NCBI GenBank assembly: GCA_904066235.2
Contig: CAJFCV020000005.1
Coordinates: forward strand, 7,869,501 to 7,933,500
Reading direction: 5' to 3'
DNA: 64,000 nucleotides
Source: Bursaphelenchus xylophilus
Lineage: Eukaryota; Nematoda; Chromadorea; Rhabditida; Aphelenchoididae
This document shows positions 22,702 to 41,927 of the stretch, one piece after another. How positions within the stretch are numbered: the first letter of the stretch is position 1; each line of letters starts with the position of its first letter. The notes under the pieces are model-generated. The model did not search any database. It was given only the letters and a program-made list of their open reading frames with translations, and was not told the DNA's origin. Both the position numbers and the translations under genes were made by a program.

Positions 22702-24384
22702 GGAACATACAACCGTTTGTTCACCTCAAAATCTAATTTATTTGCGCAAATAAAATTTCTAGACTCATTACATTTTGAATGATCATTTGTCCTATTTTTC
22801 ATAAAATTCATTACCAATTCCTTCAGCAACACTAACGCCATACGAGCCGAAAGTAACGGCGAGTTGTCGCGGCTTTCAATCGCCCATTATCACACTGGGA
22901 CGGCTAGCCGCAGCTGGAGATTTGGTGCGCGACTGCATCCTTTTTTCGACAAGGGAAAGATTGCTGCCAGGACCAGCCGTCATTTTCCCGGAAGACTGAT
23001 AAACATAAAGAAAAAGTAAGCAAAAGGAAAATGCTATCCCGAACTACTCATGAACCTCAAGGTATCAAATTGGTATTTGCACTTTTCTCATTCAGCCTGG
23101 GCTCTCCAACTGAAGCGTTTCTCTCTCATCGCTGACCAAATCCTAAGTGCCGTCTTTACTGGTCTTCCCGTCTTTGTCAATATCTCCTCCCCCATTCTCA
23201 CCTTCTTGATCACTATCTTCTTACACATCTCTGCTTTTCTTGCGACCGCTTTAGTCGCCCTATCCGAAGGTAAAAATTTCTATACGCTATAGGAAACTAG
23301 TAAAATCTTATTTTCTGACATTGTTTGCCCCACAGATGCATCTACATGAATATGTATGATTATATTGTCCAAAATTTGCAGTCCTTTCTCTACGGCAGCC
23401 ATAATGAGGGAGCTCATGGCAATGACAAAACCGTTTGAAATGATATGGCAATGAAACACAATGGAGATTATTGTGGTTTCACAGGTCTCCTGATAGGAGT
23501 TCAATGAGAGCCCGTGTCCACACCAGAAATGCCCAAATACGCCAGCGGATCTATCCAATGGAATCCAATAACACCCACAAGGATATGTATCAACCGTTTA
23601 TCCGGAGGACGGTCGTACAATATCAGAATAATCCCAAATAGACTAACAACAATAACTACAGCTGGCGGAACTATCCTTGCCAGCCGGTTGCCTCGTGTCC
23701 CTTTTGTTCGAAACCAACCGACCGCCGCTCGGCTCTCCGGAATCTTGAACTCTCTGAATTCCATTCTCTCACGTTCCTTGGTTTTCTTCGGATTCGTGGC
23801 GGTACCTAGCCCGAGGTTCGGTGCGGCCCTAGCACAACTCTATAATAAACATAAGCACGGCACAGGAAGGATAACTGAAAAACGTCTTAAAAACTTACTG
23901 ATGCCTAAAAAATCGCGGCGAAATGCATCAAAAACACAGAAGAAAAAAATTCAACCCGACGTAATCTATATGGCAGTAAACTAAATAAATAAATACTCCT
24001 AGCAACGAACCAATTCTCGGCATTGCATTTTATTTTTATTGACATCTCAACTTGTCGTTCTTGAACGTAAATCTCGTATCTTTTTCTCTTCTAGCCTGCC
24101 ACGGCCGAAAATCAGATACCGAAATTATCGACGAAGACTCCGGATGAAAAGAAACTTTCTAATGTGTGGCATACCAGACCATCCGTCATGTTGGATGCTC
24201 ACACGCTTTCCACGTTTTTTCGACTTTCCACTACCGAAACCCCAACTTTTAAAAATCGGCCTTGTTGGGCTCTCTGATCTTCGGCTATCGTAGGAGTGCG
24301 TTTTTTTTTTGATTTTCCCTTTCACGCCAGCTTAAACAAATACTAAATTATGTGATTCTAACTGTTCAAACAAACAACATCGGT
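22702..24384. other. Flank between pel copies 6 and 7
   Basis: 22780-22860 resembles the coding 3' end of the Gly-rich gene (CAACACTAACGCCATACGAGC), and 23030-23170 is diverged pel flank. The remainder holds a doubtful minus-strand gene at 23280-23764, overlapped by a 156-codon plus-strand frame (23514-23984) with no recognised domain. Nothing else is seen. Confidence 0.5.
23280..23764 (-). CDS. Possible small multi-pass membrane protein, unknown
   Basis: Exon 1 (23764-23522) begins MEFREFKIPESRAAVG and continues into a basic stretch and hydrophobic segments around PAVVIVVSLFGIILILYD and HILVGVIGFHWIDPLAYLG. A 32-bp intron (GTGGAC...ATCAG) would join exon 2 (23489-23280) with a third hydrophobic run, giving 150 aa. 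The segments suggest three or four membrane helices, loosely like a transporter fragment, but I do not recognise the family. The intron is very short and a longer frame overlaps on the plus strand, so this may not be a gene. Confidence 0.3.
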
Positions 24385-24394
24385 GTATAAAAGC
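24385..24394 (+). promoter_or_regulatory. STATAWAARS motif / TATA box of pel copy 7
   Basis: GTATAAAAGC 46 bp before the ATG at 24440, kept although the surrounding upstream sequence has diverged from the other copies. Confidence 0.7.
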
Positions 24395-24439
24395 TCGAAG
24401 ATTTTTGGTTATTCATCAAGTTGGTGTTCGGTATCCAAA

Positions 24440-25282
24440 ATGGCCTTGTTCTCCCTTGCAGTTTTGGCAATTACAGCTGGTGTAGCGGTCGACGCCGCTG
24501 CTTGGCCCAGCCCATCTGGGTCGACTAAAGTCCCAAAGAAGATGGTGATTAAAGCCGGTCAAGTCTTCGACGGAAAGAGCCAAAGATTTGTCAGCGGTTG
24601 GGGCGGTGGTGACCAAGAAGAAGGACAAGACCCCATCTTTGAACTGGAAGCAGGAGCTTCTATCAAGAATGTTGTGATTGGAGCCCCCGCAGCCGATGGT
24701 ATCCACTGTTTGGGATCTTGTGACATCACAAACGTCTTCTGGGAGGATGTTGGAGAAGATGCCGCTACTTTCAAAGGCAAGGCTTCAGACAAGTACAACA
24801 TCATCGGCGGAGGAGCAAAGAAAGCTGATGACAAGGTCTTCCAACACAACGGAGGCGGCACTGTTACCATCAAGAACTTTGATGTAGGTTGGGGAGGAAT
24901 TCAAGACTTTCAAATAACTCTATAATTTAGTTTTTGCCAAAATCTTTTTGCAATCCTAATTCCTTACATTTAGGCCCAAGACATCGGAAAACTCTACCGC
25001 TCTTGCGGAAACTGTGTTAACAATGGATTCGATCGTCACGTCGTTATGGATGGCATTACCGTTTCTGGAACGATGAAAGTCCTTGCCGGTGTTAACGGCA
25101 ATTACGGCGACACTGCAACCCTCACGAATGTGAAAGCCCCAGCCGGCGGTGTGGCTTGCGAAAACTTCCAAGGAGTCAACGACAACAAAGTTGAGCCAAA
25201 AGGAGTGGCCTCTTACAAGGTCGGACAAGACGGCGATGGCAAGGTCTGCATCTTCAAGAAGGCTGACGTTACCGCCGCTTAG
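24440..25282 (+). CDS. pel: Pectate lyase PL3, copy 7 (most divergent)
   Basis: Exons 24440-24883 and 24974-25282 with a 90-bp intron encode 250 aa. The signal peptide differs ([20 protein letters not shown]), and the mature start is AWPSPSGST. Exon 2 differs at many sites: [51 protein letters not shown]. From about residue 50 to the end of exon 1 the sequence is almost identical to copies 1-5, a mosaic pattern. The catalytic-region blocks are intact. It stands alone at the right edge of the cluster, its stop only 75 bp from the stop of the convergent Gly-rich gene. An upstream in-frame Met at 24383 lies before the TATA box and is not used here. Confidence 0.93.
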
Positions 25283-25357
25283 ATGCATAATACGTTCAGA
25301 ATATTTTTGAACACCAAAAAACTAATTTATTTCGCGCGAGTAAACTCTTTAGATTCT

Positions 25358-26503
25358 TTACAAATTGGCTCTTTCTCTTCTCACTTGTTTGTCATCAAAT
25401 CCACTGCCAGTTCGTTCGGCAACACTCACGCCGTGTGAGCTTTTTTCGACGTCCAATCCAGCGCCTGAGCCGGCGTCCGGAGCAATTCCATCCATTCGAG
25501 GAGGTAGCCCGGCGGAGGAAGAGCCAGAAGAGCTGCTGGAACTCGAAGTTTTGGTAAATTCAGTGCGTTCAAAGGACGTTGACGAGGACCCAGCAGCTCC
25601 AGAGTCCGTCTCGGAGGTTCCAGTGACTTCAATTTGACTTCCCGAAGATCCTGTTGCCACTGGAGCATCGGCTGAAAAGCTGGAGCCGCCAAATGAAGAA
25701 GAACTTGAAGATCCTCCATTTGTGCCGATATCAACCCCGGAGAATCTTGAGGAATCGATAGAACCAGAGGCTCCATTGAATGATCCAGCAGCTACAGAGG
25801 CTCCATCAGCACCCACGCTGGCCGACCGATCAAATGAGGACCCAATGGCTCCAGTTGATGAACCAAATCTATCTGCCGAGCCACCAATTCCCCCGGTTGA
25901 AGTCGTCCGTTCAAAAGTGGTTGATACAGAGCTTCCAAAAGATCCTCCAGCTCCTTCTGCTGCTGATCGGTCAAACGAGCTTCCAACGGCTCCAGCGCGG
26001 CTGTCCAAACCGTGTTGTCCTCCAAATCTTCCGTCAACGTGCCCAGTATTGTAGCCTTGACCGCCCAGTGACGCTGATGAAGAAGCCCCTTGATAGCCTT
26101 GACCTCTGTAGTCGTCACCACGATAACCATAACCACCGCTTCTGTAGGTTCCTTGACTTGAGCCTGCCCACCGTTCATCTTGGCCGGCTCCAATATGGCT
26201 TCCATAGCCTCCGGTGTTGCCATTATAGCCGGTTCTGGCATCAACATGGTCGTAGCCGCCGCCAGACTGGACATTAGAGCCGTAGCCACCAGAACGTTGA
26301 ACATTCGGACCGTAGCCCCCGCTGGGTTGACCGTAACCCCCTCCCATGCTCTGGCCATACCCACTACCAGGCTGGCTGTAAGTTGCACCGTATCCGTAGC
26401 CTCCAGGGCCAGCATACCCGCCGCCGTAGGAACCCCATTGAGAATGGACGGATGGGAGGGAGAAAAGTGCGGTTAGAAGGGAAAAGAAGAGTGTTCGAGA
26501 CAT
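25358..26503 (-). CDS. Secreted Gly/Tyr/Ser-rich protein, 381 aa
   Basis: A single exon on the minus strand. The signal peptide (MSRTLFFSLLTALFSLPSVHS) is followed by a repetitive Gly-Tyr region (GGYG, GYGQ and SGGYGS units, residues about 25-150). A Ser/Gly-rich region with imperfect repeats of the type GSSFDRSA comes next (about 160-330), then a short charged tail ending KQVRRERANL. Composition and signal peptide suggest a cuticle, eggshell or secretion structural protein; no enzymatic domain is visible. Codon 3' sequence (encoding SHGVSVAERTGS) has relatives in the non-coding flanks of pel copies. Repeat-rich composition makes homology assignment unreliable. Confidence 0.8.
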   Translation of the reverse strand: MSRTLFFSLLTALFSLPSVHSQWGSYGGGYAGPGGYGYGATYSQPGSGYGQSMGGGYGQPSGGYGPNVQRSGGYGSNVQSGGGYDHVDARTGYNGNTGGYGSHIGAGQDERWAGSSQGTYRSGGYGYRGDDYRGQGYQGASSSASLGGQGYNTGHVDGRFGGQHGLDSRAGAVGSSFDRSAAEGAGGSFGSSVSTTFERTTSTGGIGGSADRFGSSTGAIGSSFDRSASVGADGASVAAGSFNGASGSIDSSRFSGVDIGTNGGSSSSSSFGGSSFSADAPVATGSSGSQIEVTGTSETDSGAAGSSSTSFERTEFTKTSSSSSSSGSSSAGLPPRMDGIAPDAGSGAGLDVEKSSHGVSVAERTGSGFDDKQVRRERANL

Positions 26504-27599
26504 GGCGTGTCTGAAAAGAACATTATTATATATAGTTGAAAGACCGCAGAGATTGACAAAAAATCAAATTATATATATACGATAAGTAGTCGTCAGAGAC
26601 TGCAACGTTTCAAGATACTACATGTAATAAGACTGTGCACTACGGTCGACAATTCTTTGACTTACAATATAGAGGTTTTACTGCAATATAGAAGCCGAAT
26701 TCAATAGTTTTTGATTGTTATTTAGTTACAACTAAACAGTACAGTAGCGTGTGAAAATAAAATTAACACTCCTTAAAAATCTTCCCTGCTTATATAGCTA
26801 AATCACCTTATTTTTTCTCCCCAGGACGAGTTAATTGACGTCTGACTCAACCCGCAGAAGTTCGAGTTTATCGAAATTTTCGCCAAACGATGACAATTCC
26901 GGCTCAAATAAACTTCCGAAAAATTCAATGACTAAAAATTCACCAAACCCAAAAAACGTCAAACGGTCTTCACGGATGTTAAACTAGACTGTTAGAGTGC
27001 GTCAGTTTGTTACAAAAACCTTCCTTTTCAATTCACAAAACATTGATGAATTCAAAAAAGGTGTTTCTTGGGGAAAAGAAAGATGATTTTAATAAATTTT
27101 AATTTACAATGTCTAAAAAATTGCAAATACGAATAAAAACAGCGAAAAGAAATTTTACGAGAAAAACAAAACTTATGACAATTTTTGGAAATTCTAAATG
27201 AGCCAAAAATTTTGAGATGTGCCCTTGAAGACGCTGTTACCAGTAATTGATGACGTTTCTTGTCTAAAAAAGTTAGTCAATGGTTAGAGATTTACCTTGT
27301 GTTTTAAACTTTTTTGAATCGAAAAAATAATTGGCAGATGAAAAAAGTCTGAAACTTAAAAATGAACCGAATTGGAAACTCGAAAAATACCTCAAAAGAT
27401 CTCTTTTTGGAATGCCAATCTTCTTACAAAAAAATGTCTTGTTTTTTCCTATTTTAAAATCGAAATGTAAATATATGTATTTCACAAATTAAAAAAAATT
27501 TCTTCGTGAAATTTCGGAACCAAAAATATTTTTTCCCGAACTTCCCCTCATTCTGATCCACGTTCGCCTTTCCAATTGGTCGCATTTCCTCCCCAAAAA
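26504..27599. other. Intergenic between divergent genes
   Basis: Upstream sequence of the Gly-rich gene (TATATATAGT about 26527-26537) and of the next gene (CCAAT at 27572-27576). No other feature seen. Confidence 0.5.
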
Positions 27600-28123
27600 A
27601 TGACGTCATTGGAAGTGCTCTTCCTTTTCGCACTGTGCATTAATTTGCCCTCAGGATATCATGCCCTGGAGAATCGTCTGAGTCCACGTGAAGAGTTCCG
27701 TCCTCGTTTTCAGAACGAGATTTCTCCCATCGAAAATCCGGGGAACTTGGCGCAAACTTCGCTCTTTGTTTCTATTGCGTTGGCCGGAGTGGCGATTCTG
27801 ATCAGTACGGCGAGTGTGATCATCGCCTGGGTTTTTGTTCTATCGGTTCATTTCAAGGTGAGAAAATTAAACGTATTTTTTTGGGAATGGAGCTGAATTT
27901 TAAGATTTTTTCATTTGTTTTGCAAAATTTGAGAATCTAATCTTCTTCTTTTCAGTACATTCAACCCTGTCGATTGGCGGTTGGCAAGCTGGATCGCTGC
28001 ATTTGGTTGATGGAGAGACGAATGCTCGCCGACGATCTCTTGGACCGGCTGATAACGGAGGGCAAAGTCGATGTGAGAAAGAATGACTCCGAAGCCAACA
28101 AAATCCTAGGAACTTTGCAGTAG
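27600..28123 (+). CDS. Single-pass membrane protein, 141 aa, unknown
   Basis: Exons 27600-27857 and 27956-28123 are joined by a 98-bp GT-AG intron with phase 0. The N-terminal hydrophobic segment (MTSLEVLFLFALCINLPSGY) is a likely signal peptide. A short Pro/Arg/Glu-rich ectodomain follows, then a strong membrane helix at residues about 55-83 (FVSIALAGVAILISTASVII). The cytoplasmic part of about 55 residues holds CRLAVGKLDRCIWLMERRM and an amphipathic Leu-rich stretch. AATAAAT follows the stop. I do not recognise the family; it is probably type I topology. Confidence 0.7.
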
Positions 28124-28584
28124 AAAATCAGAAAATTATTATTGAAAAATATCGTAGATAAATAAATTTATACCAAAAAATTTTTCCTTCGAATTCCAAA
28201 TTATATAAATCAAATTATTTATTGATAAATAAGAATTGAAAATACAATGTTATTGGGTGGTTTTCGCCGAATAAATCATCAAAGGATGAGATGATTTCCC
28301 GGCTCAGATCAGATGGTTAACAGAGGCCAAGTGTAAGTTCCGATTAAGAGAAGTCATAAATATTAGTATACTAGTAAAGTAGAATAAGAAAACATCATTG
28401 CATTCTGAGAGATGGATCGACGAAATAACAGGTTCTAATTAGAGAGGAAGAACAAGGCCGCAAACAGTCATTTTACAATCAATCACCTAAAAACCTCAAC
28501 CTCAAAGACAAAAATCCAAATTTTCACAACATTTTCAAAAAAAATTTCAAAAAAAAAGAATCCCTTCCCTTCTCATTAAAATTT
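28124..28584. other. Convergent 3' intergenic region
   Basis: 3' UTRs and poly(A) signals of the membrane protein and of the Mi-2-like gene; no gene seen. Confidence 0.6.
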
Positions 28585-38126
<9,542 letters not shown>

Positions 38127-41100
38127 GGGTAGCCTGAAAAAATATTGTACAAGATAAAGCAAAGGTGCACTAAAAATTAAAATTTCCGGTAAAAAAATAG
38201 TTGAGTGAATCGTTGATAAATAGTTTCATAAGCTCGCAAAGAGCAAGCAAAACAACGAAGGGCGGGCGATTGGCCTCAAAAAATGTTGTACTGGATCAAG
38301 AATACCTTAGGGAAATATCGGCGGAAAATGATAAGTCAGTAGATACAGAACGGTAAATCAAAGTATGTTACGTTGTATAATCTCTCGACTTTCATCATGA
38401 AAGATACTTGATACTATCTTGCTGATACTGACAAAAAATAAAATTTTCAAGAAAAAATGTCTAGTGGAATATAATGAAGGTGATTTTACAACAGGTGTTG
38501 CAACAGTAACAGAAGTTTCGGTCATTTAGACATCCTGGAGAAGAACGCGTTCAGTGGAAAGCAGAAAAAAGACAACCAACGCCCGAAATCGACAGCGAGC
38601 GCTAAATCTGGAACGTCCAGAAAATCCGTCACCGCGACTCACAAAAATCATTGGTTTATGTAAAAGCAGAGTTCATTACCTTTTGTAACACAACAATTTC
38701 ACGTTAAAAATGTTGTAAAAGAAGGATCGCCGAATCAGCCTAGGATATTCCCGTATTTTACAAAGTCGCGATGACGGATTTTCTGGACCGTCGAACAGAG
38801 TGCACTTGGCGACGAAAAGAGAAATTAGGGACGTGGAGCAGGGTCATGGCTGTACTTCGGTCAGAAAATAACTCGGTCATTGCGAGTTTTTCCGAGTACT
38901 TGAGGAAATATTGGAGAAATCGGATAGACAGCAGAGACAGAAGTGATAAATGGAGTGGTGAATGGATAGAATACGGTATAAAAAATTTTCAACTAGTGCA
39001 ATTCGTGTACCTAGTGTCAAAGATTGAGTAAAAACATAGAAATAATTTACATTTATTATTTCAAATATGATAAATTTATATCAGGTGTAAATAAATCAAG
39101 TATTTTTTAGAGAGTAGCGATCGAACTTAGTCATCAAGTACACTATATTTTTTCGGATTTTTTCTACATCAATGATGACAAACTTTGAGGCAGGCCTCAC
39201 CAGATACCAGGAAAAAAGATAATATTTTCCATTTCGGGCAGTCTGGCAAAAATAAGCAAAATTTTTAAAACTACCGTATCCACCGAGAAACTTTATTTTA
39301 AGAAAAACAAGTCCTATTTTTGGTACCGAGTTCTTCGTGTCCCAAAAAATGCTACAGTGTACCATTCCTCTACTTTGGACCGGGATCTTTAGACAAAAAC
39401 AAACTTTTTGCACAGTAAATGTGATCTACAACAAAGAAACTTAGAATTACTCTTGGTCCGTTTCAAATGCATTATACCAAAACTTGGTTGTACATCAAAA
39501 AATGTAGGTTGGCACCGGAGAAGCGGAGAAGTTGTCTTCCCTCTCCGATGCCTCACTTTCTCTGGCGTCTCCGCGGTTCGCCCGCTCTTTCGCGTCATCC
39601 AAATCCCGCCTAAATTTGCGGCTCCGGGTGTTCGCTATTTCCCCCCGTTCCTTTCGTCGTCTGTCCACGCCAGTGACGCGGGCGCGTTTTTTATATTCCA
39701 AAATGACTCCGGAGCGGAGTCAGGGTGCTCCACTCGTTTAGGGAGCGAAATAATTTTTTGTGAAAATTTGAGAAAATGCAAGTCCGAGGAAAAATGGAGA
39801 AAATGCACGGTCAAGGTCGAGGGGATCGGGGGAAAACCTAAAACCCAGGAAGTTTGGAGGGAATTCGTAAAAAATATGGGGGTATTGAATTACAGTAACC
39901 CATTTAGGAGTGCTTCCCACTGGCAAAAAAACTTATGGATCAGAAATATACTGGAAAAAGATGAAAGCTCAAAAAAATTTTAATCAAAAATTTAAAAAAT
40001 TACTGTAACCCACTTTTCAAGGCCTGAACTTTACAAGTATACGAATGGTACTTGTATACACCAAACTTCAAATAAAATTTAGCTTTTCCATAAGAAATAT
40101 TATAATAGAGATCTTTTTTTAAAGATTTTTTTTATCTTCTCACTTGTCCGTTACGTCGGAAGTAGAAAAAAATGTATACTCGGAAAACAGTAAATTAAAG
40201 TATGAAGGAAAATAAAAGTCTAAAGCTACTTTACCATTCTTTATACAGAAAATGGAAGCTGAGTCCTAGTTATTACGGATGACGCTGTTGTATGAAGGCT
40301 TCTTTTTTCATGCCATTAAACCTTGGAGAGGAATACTTGGCAATAAATGCTTCCAAATGCATCCTGGATACAATAAGTGCATCCATTTTCTTCTCTTGTG
40401 TCACTGTTGACTGCGAAGAAAAAAGTTAAATATTTTACAAAGAAAGTGCGTTTGAATGGATTCAGGATACATCTGGATGCGTGATCTTTTCCGGAGGGCC
40501 TGCAGTTTTACAAAAGCAAAAAAAGTTCTGATGTTGAAATAATTTATTTCTTCATAAAAATAAAGGTAATGTGATTGAAAAACAATGCATTTTTACAACA
40601 TACTATTTTATGATCATTGGATGCTCAATTGATCTACCGGTAAGGATATTTTGTAATTTTACGATTACATACATAGTACTTTCATAAAGGACATGGACTT
40701 TTTTTCTTGACCAGAAATATGCACAAAACGTATATTTTGTATTGTGCTCAGTACGAAAGCGTAGTAGATCATGAGCAGAACGAACTCCCATAAATTTTCA
40801 GCGGTCGCAAGAGTCAATTCTAACTACAAGCCAAAGAAAACTTCATACAGGACCGTCTTTGACCAATTTAATTTTTGATCCCTTGCGGTTTGTTGTACAG
40901 AGATTTAGCTGTCTCAAAATAAAGTCCTTCCTTGATCCGATTTTTTAAACATCTTTGAAAGTTGATCCATAACAACGATGCATAGGGTATTTTCGATCTA
41001 TTTATTTACGAAATAAAAATCTAAATTTTATACAGCAAATAAGATACTTGAAAATAAAGCCATGATATTTTTAATATTAAAAAAGCGGATTATGAGTTAA

Positions 41101-41403
41101 AATAGAAAATACATTCGACCATACTCGTGTGTCCACCTTCTTACAATTGCAGAACCAACACAGTGGTCGTTAGGAGGGCGATCGCGGAACTGAAACATGA
41201 TCTTTTTTAGCAGATAAAAAATATAGTTTTTTTAGTAATCAGGTCCGGGTTATGTATGAGAGATTCCGCTATTTTCTGGAAGGATTTGCCGAGGTACCTT
41301 CGCTGAAGCGACTTGAAAAAGATCTCACTCGCATTTCTATACCCTATTTTTTAGTGGAAAGAATTTGTTTTGTATAGAATAGGTTATTTTATATATGGTC
41401 TGC
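38127..41403. other. Long intergenic region upstream of the Mi-2 gene
   Basis: No supported gene. A GC-rich island at about 39520-39750 has open frames on both strands: 39408-39983 plus (191 codons) and 39495-39701 minus (very Arg/Glu-rich). Neither has a recognised domain. The rest is AT-rich with short frames only. Confidence 0.5.
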
Positions 41404-41927
41404 TTACGGTACTCCAACTCCAAATGCAGCCTTCTTTTCGGGTTTCTTGGTTTCACTACTAGCTTTGGTTACAGCTGGTCCGGCGGTCACTGCGGCGGCA
41501 GCCGGAGGTGCAGCCGAGGATGCTGGGGCAGCGGCGGGAGCGGCCGGCGCTGATGCTGCGGACGGTGCTGCTGCTGCCGCCGCCGGAGCGGCTGCTGCCG
41601 GAGCCGAGGCGTTAGCGGCTGGCGCAGCGGGATCTGCGGCGGCTGAAAAGAAAGGGAGTGGTAACAGATTTAATGGAGACTTGATTGTAACATTTTTTTT
41701 AAATTGAAAAAATTGATCCTGTAGATTTAATTCCCGTCTCGAAATGCTAGCTGACAAGTTTACTTGATTGCCAGCTACTTGTCCTCACCTTTTTGAATGC
41801 CAGAAAGACCTATTTGATTGGACCTGGTTCTATGTAGTCAAACGTACTGTTTATTGTCTCCCCAAAACTTACAAAACAGCACACTGGTGCAGACGGCAAC
41901 AAGCAGAACCAAAAAAGTGGATCGCAT
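41404..41927 (-). CDS. Secreted Ala/Pro-rich protein, 97 aa
   Basis: Exon 1 (41927-41873) encodes a clean signal peptide (MRSTFLVLLVAVCTSVLF). A GTAAGT...TTTTCAG intron joins exon 2 (41642-41404) in phase 1. The mature protein is almost all Ala and Pro with a few Ser and Thr (AADPAAPAANASAPAAAA), then a short Lys-rich tail (SSETKKPEKKAAFGVGVP). Composition resembles mucin-like or antifreeze-like low-complexity secreted peptides. The function cannot be given. Strong signal peptide and phase-correct splice make it credible despite the low complexity. Confidence 0.65.

Noticed and set aside
8510..25282. Bacterial contamination as the source of the pel genes
   Set aside because: Every copy has a spliceosomal-type intron, a TATA box and a poly(A) signal, and the cluster sits between nematode genes.
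25722..26277. Long plus- and minus-strand alternative frames over the Gly-rich gene
   Set aside because: They arise from compositional bias of Gly codons; only the 381-codon frame has a signal peptide and coherent composition.
39408..39983. A 191-codon plus-strand frame
   Set aside because: No domain, no splice or poly(A) context, and composition changes abruptly along it.
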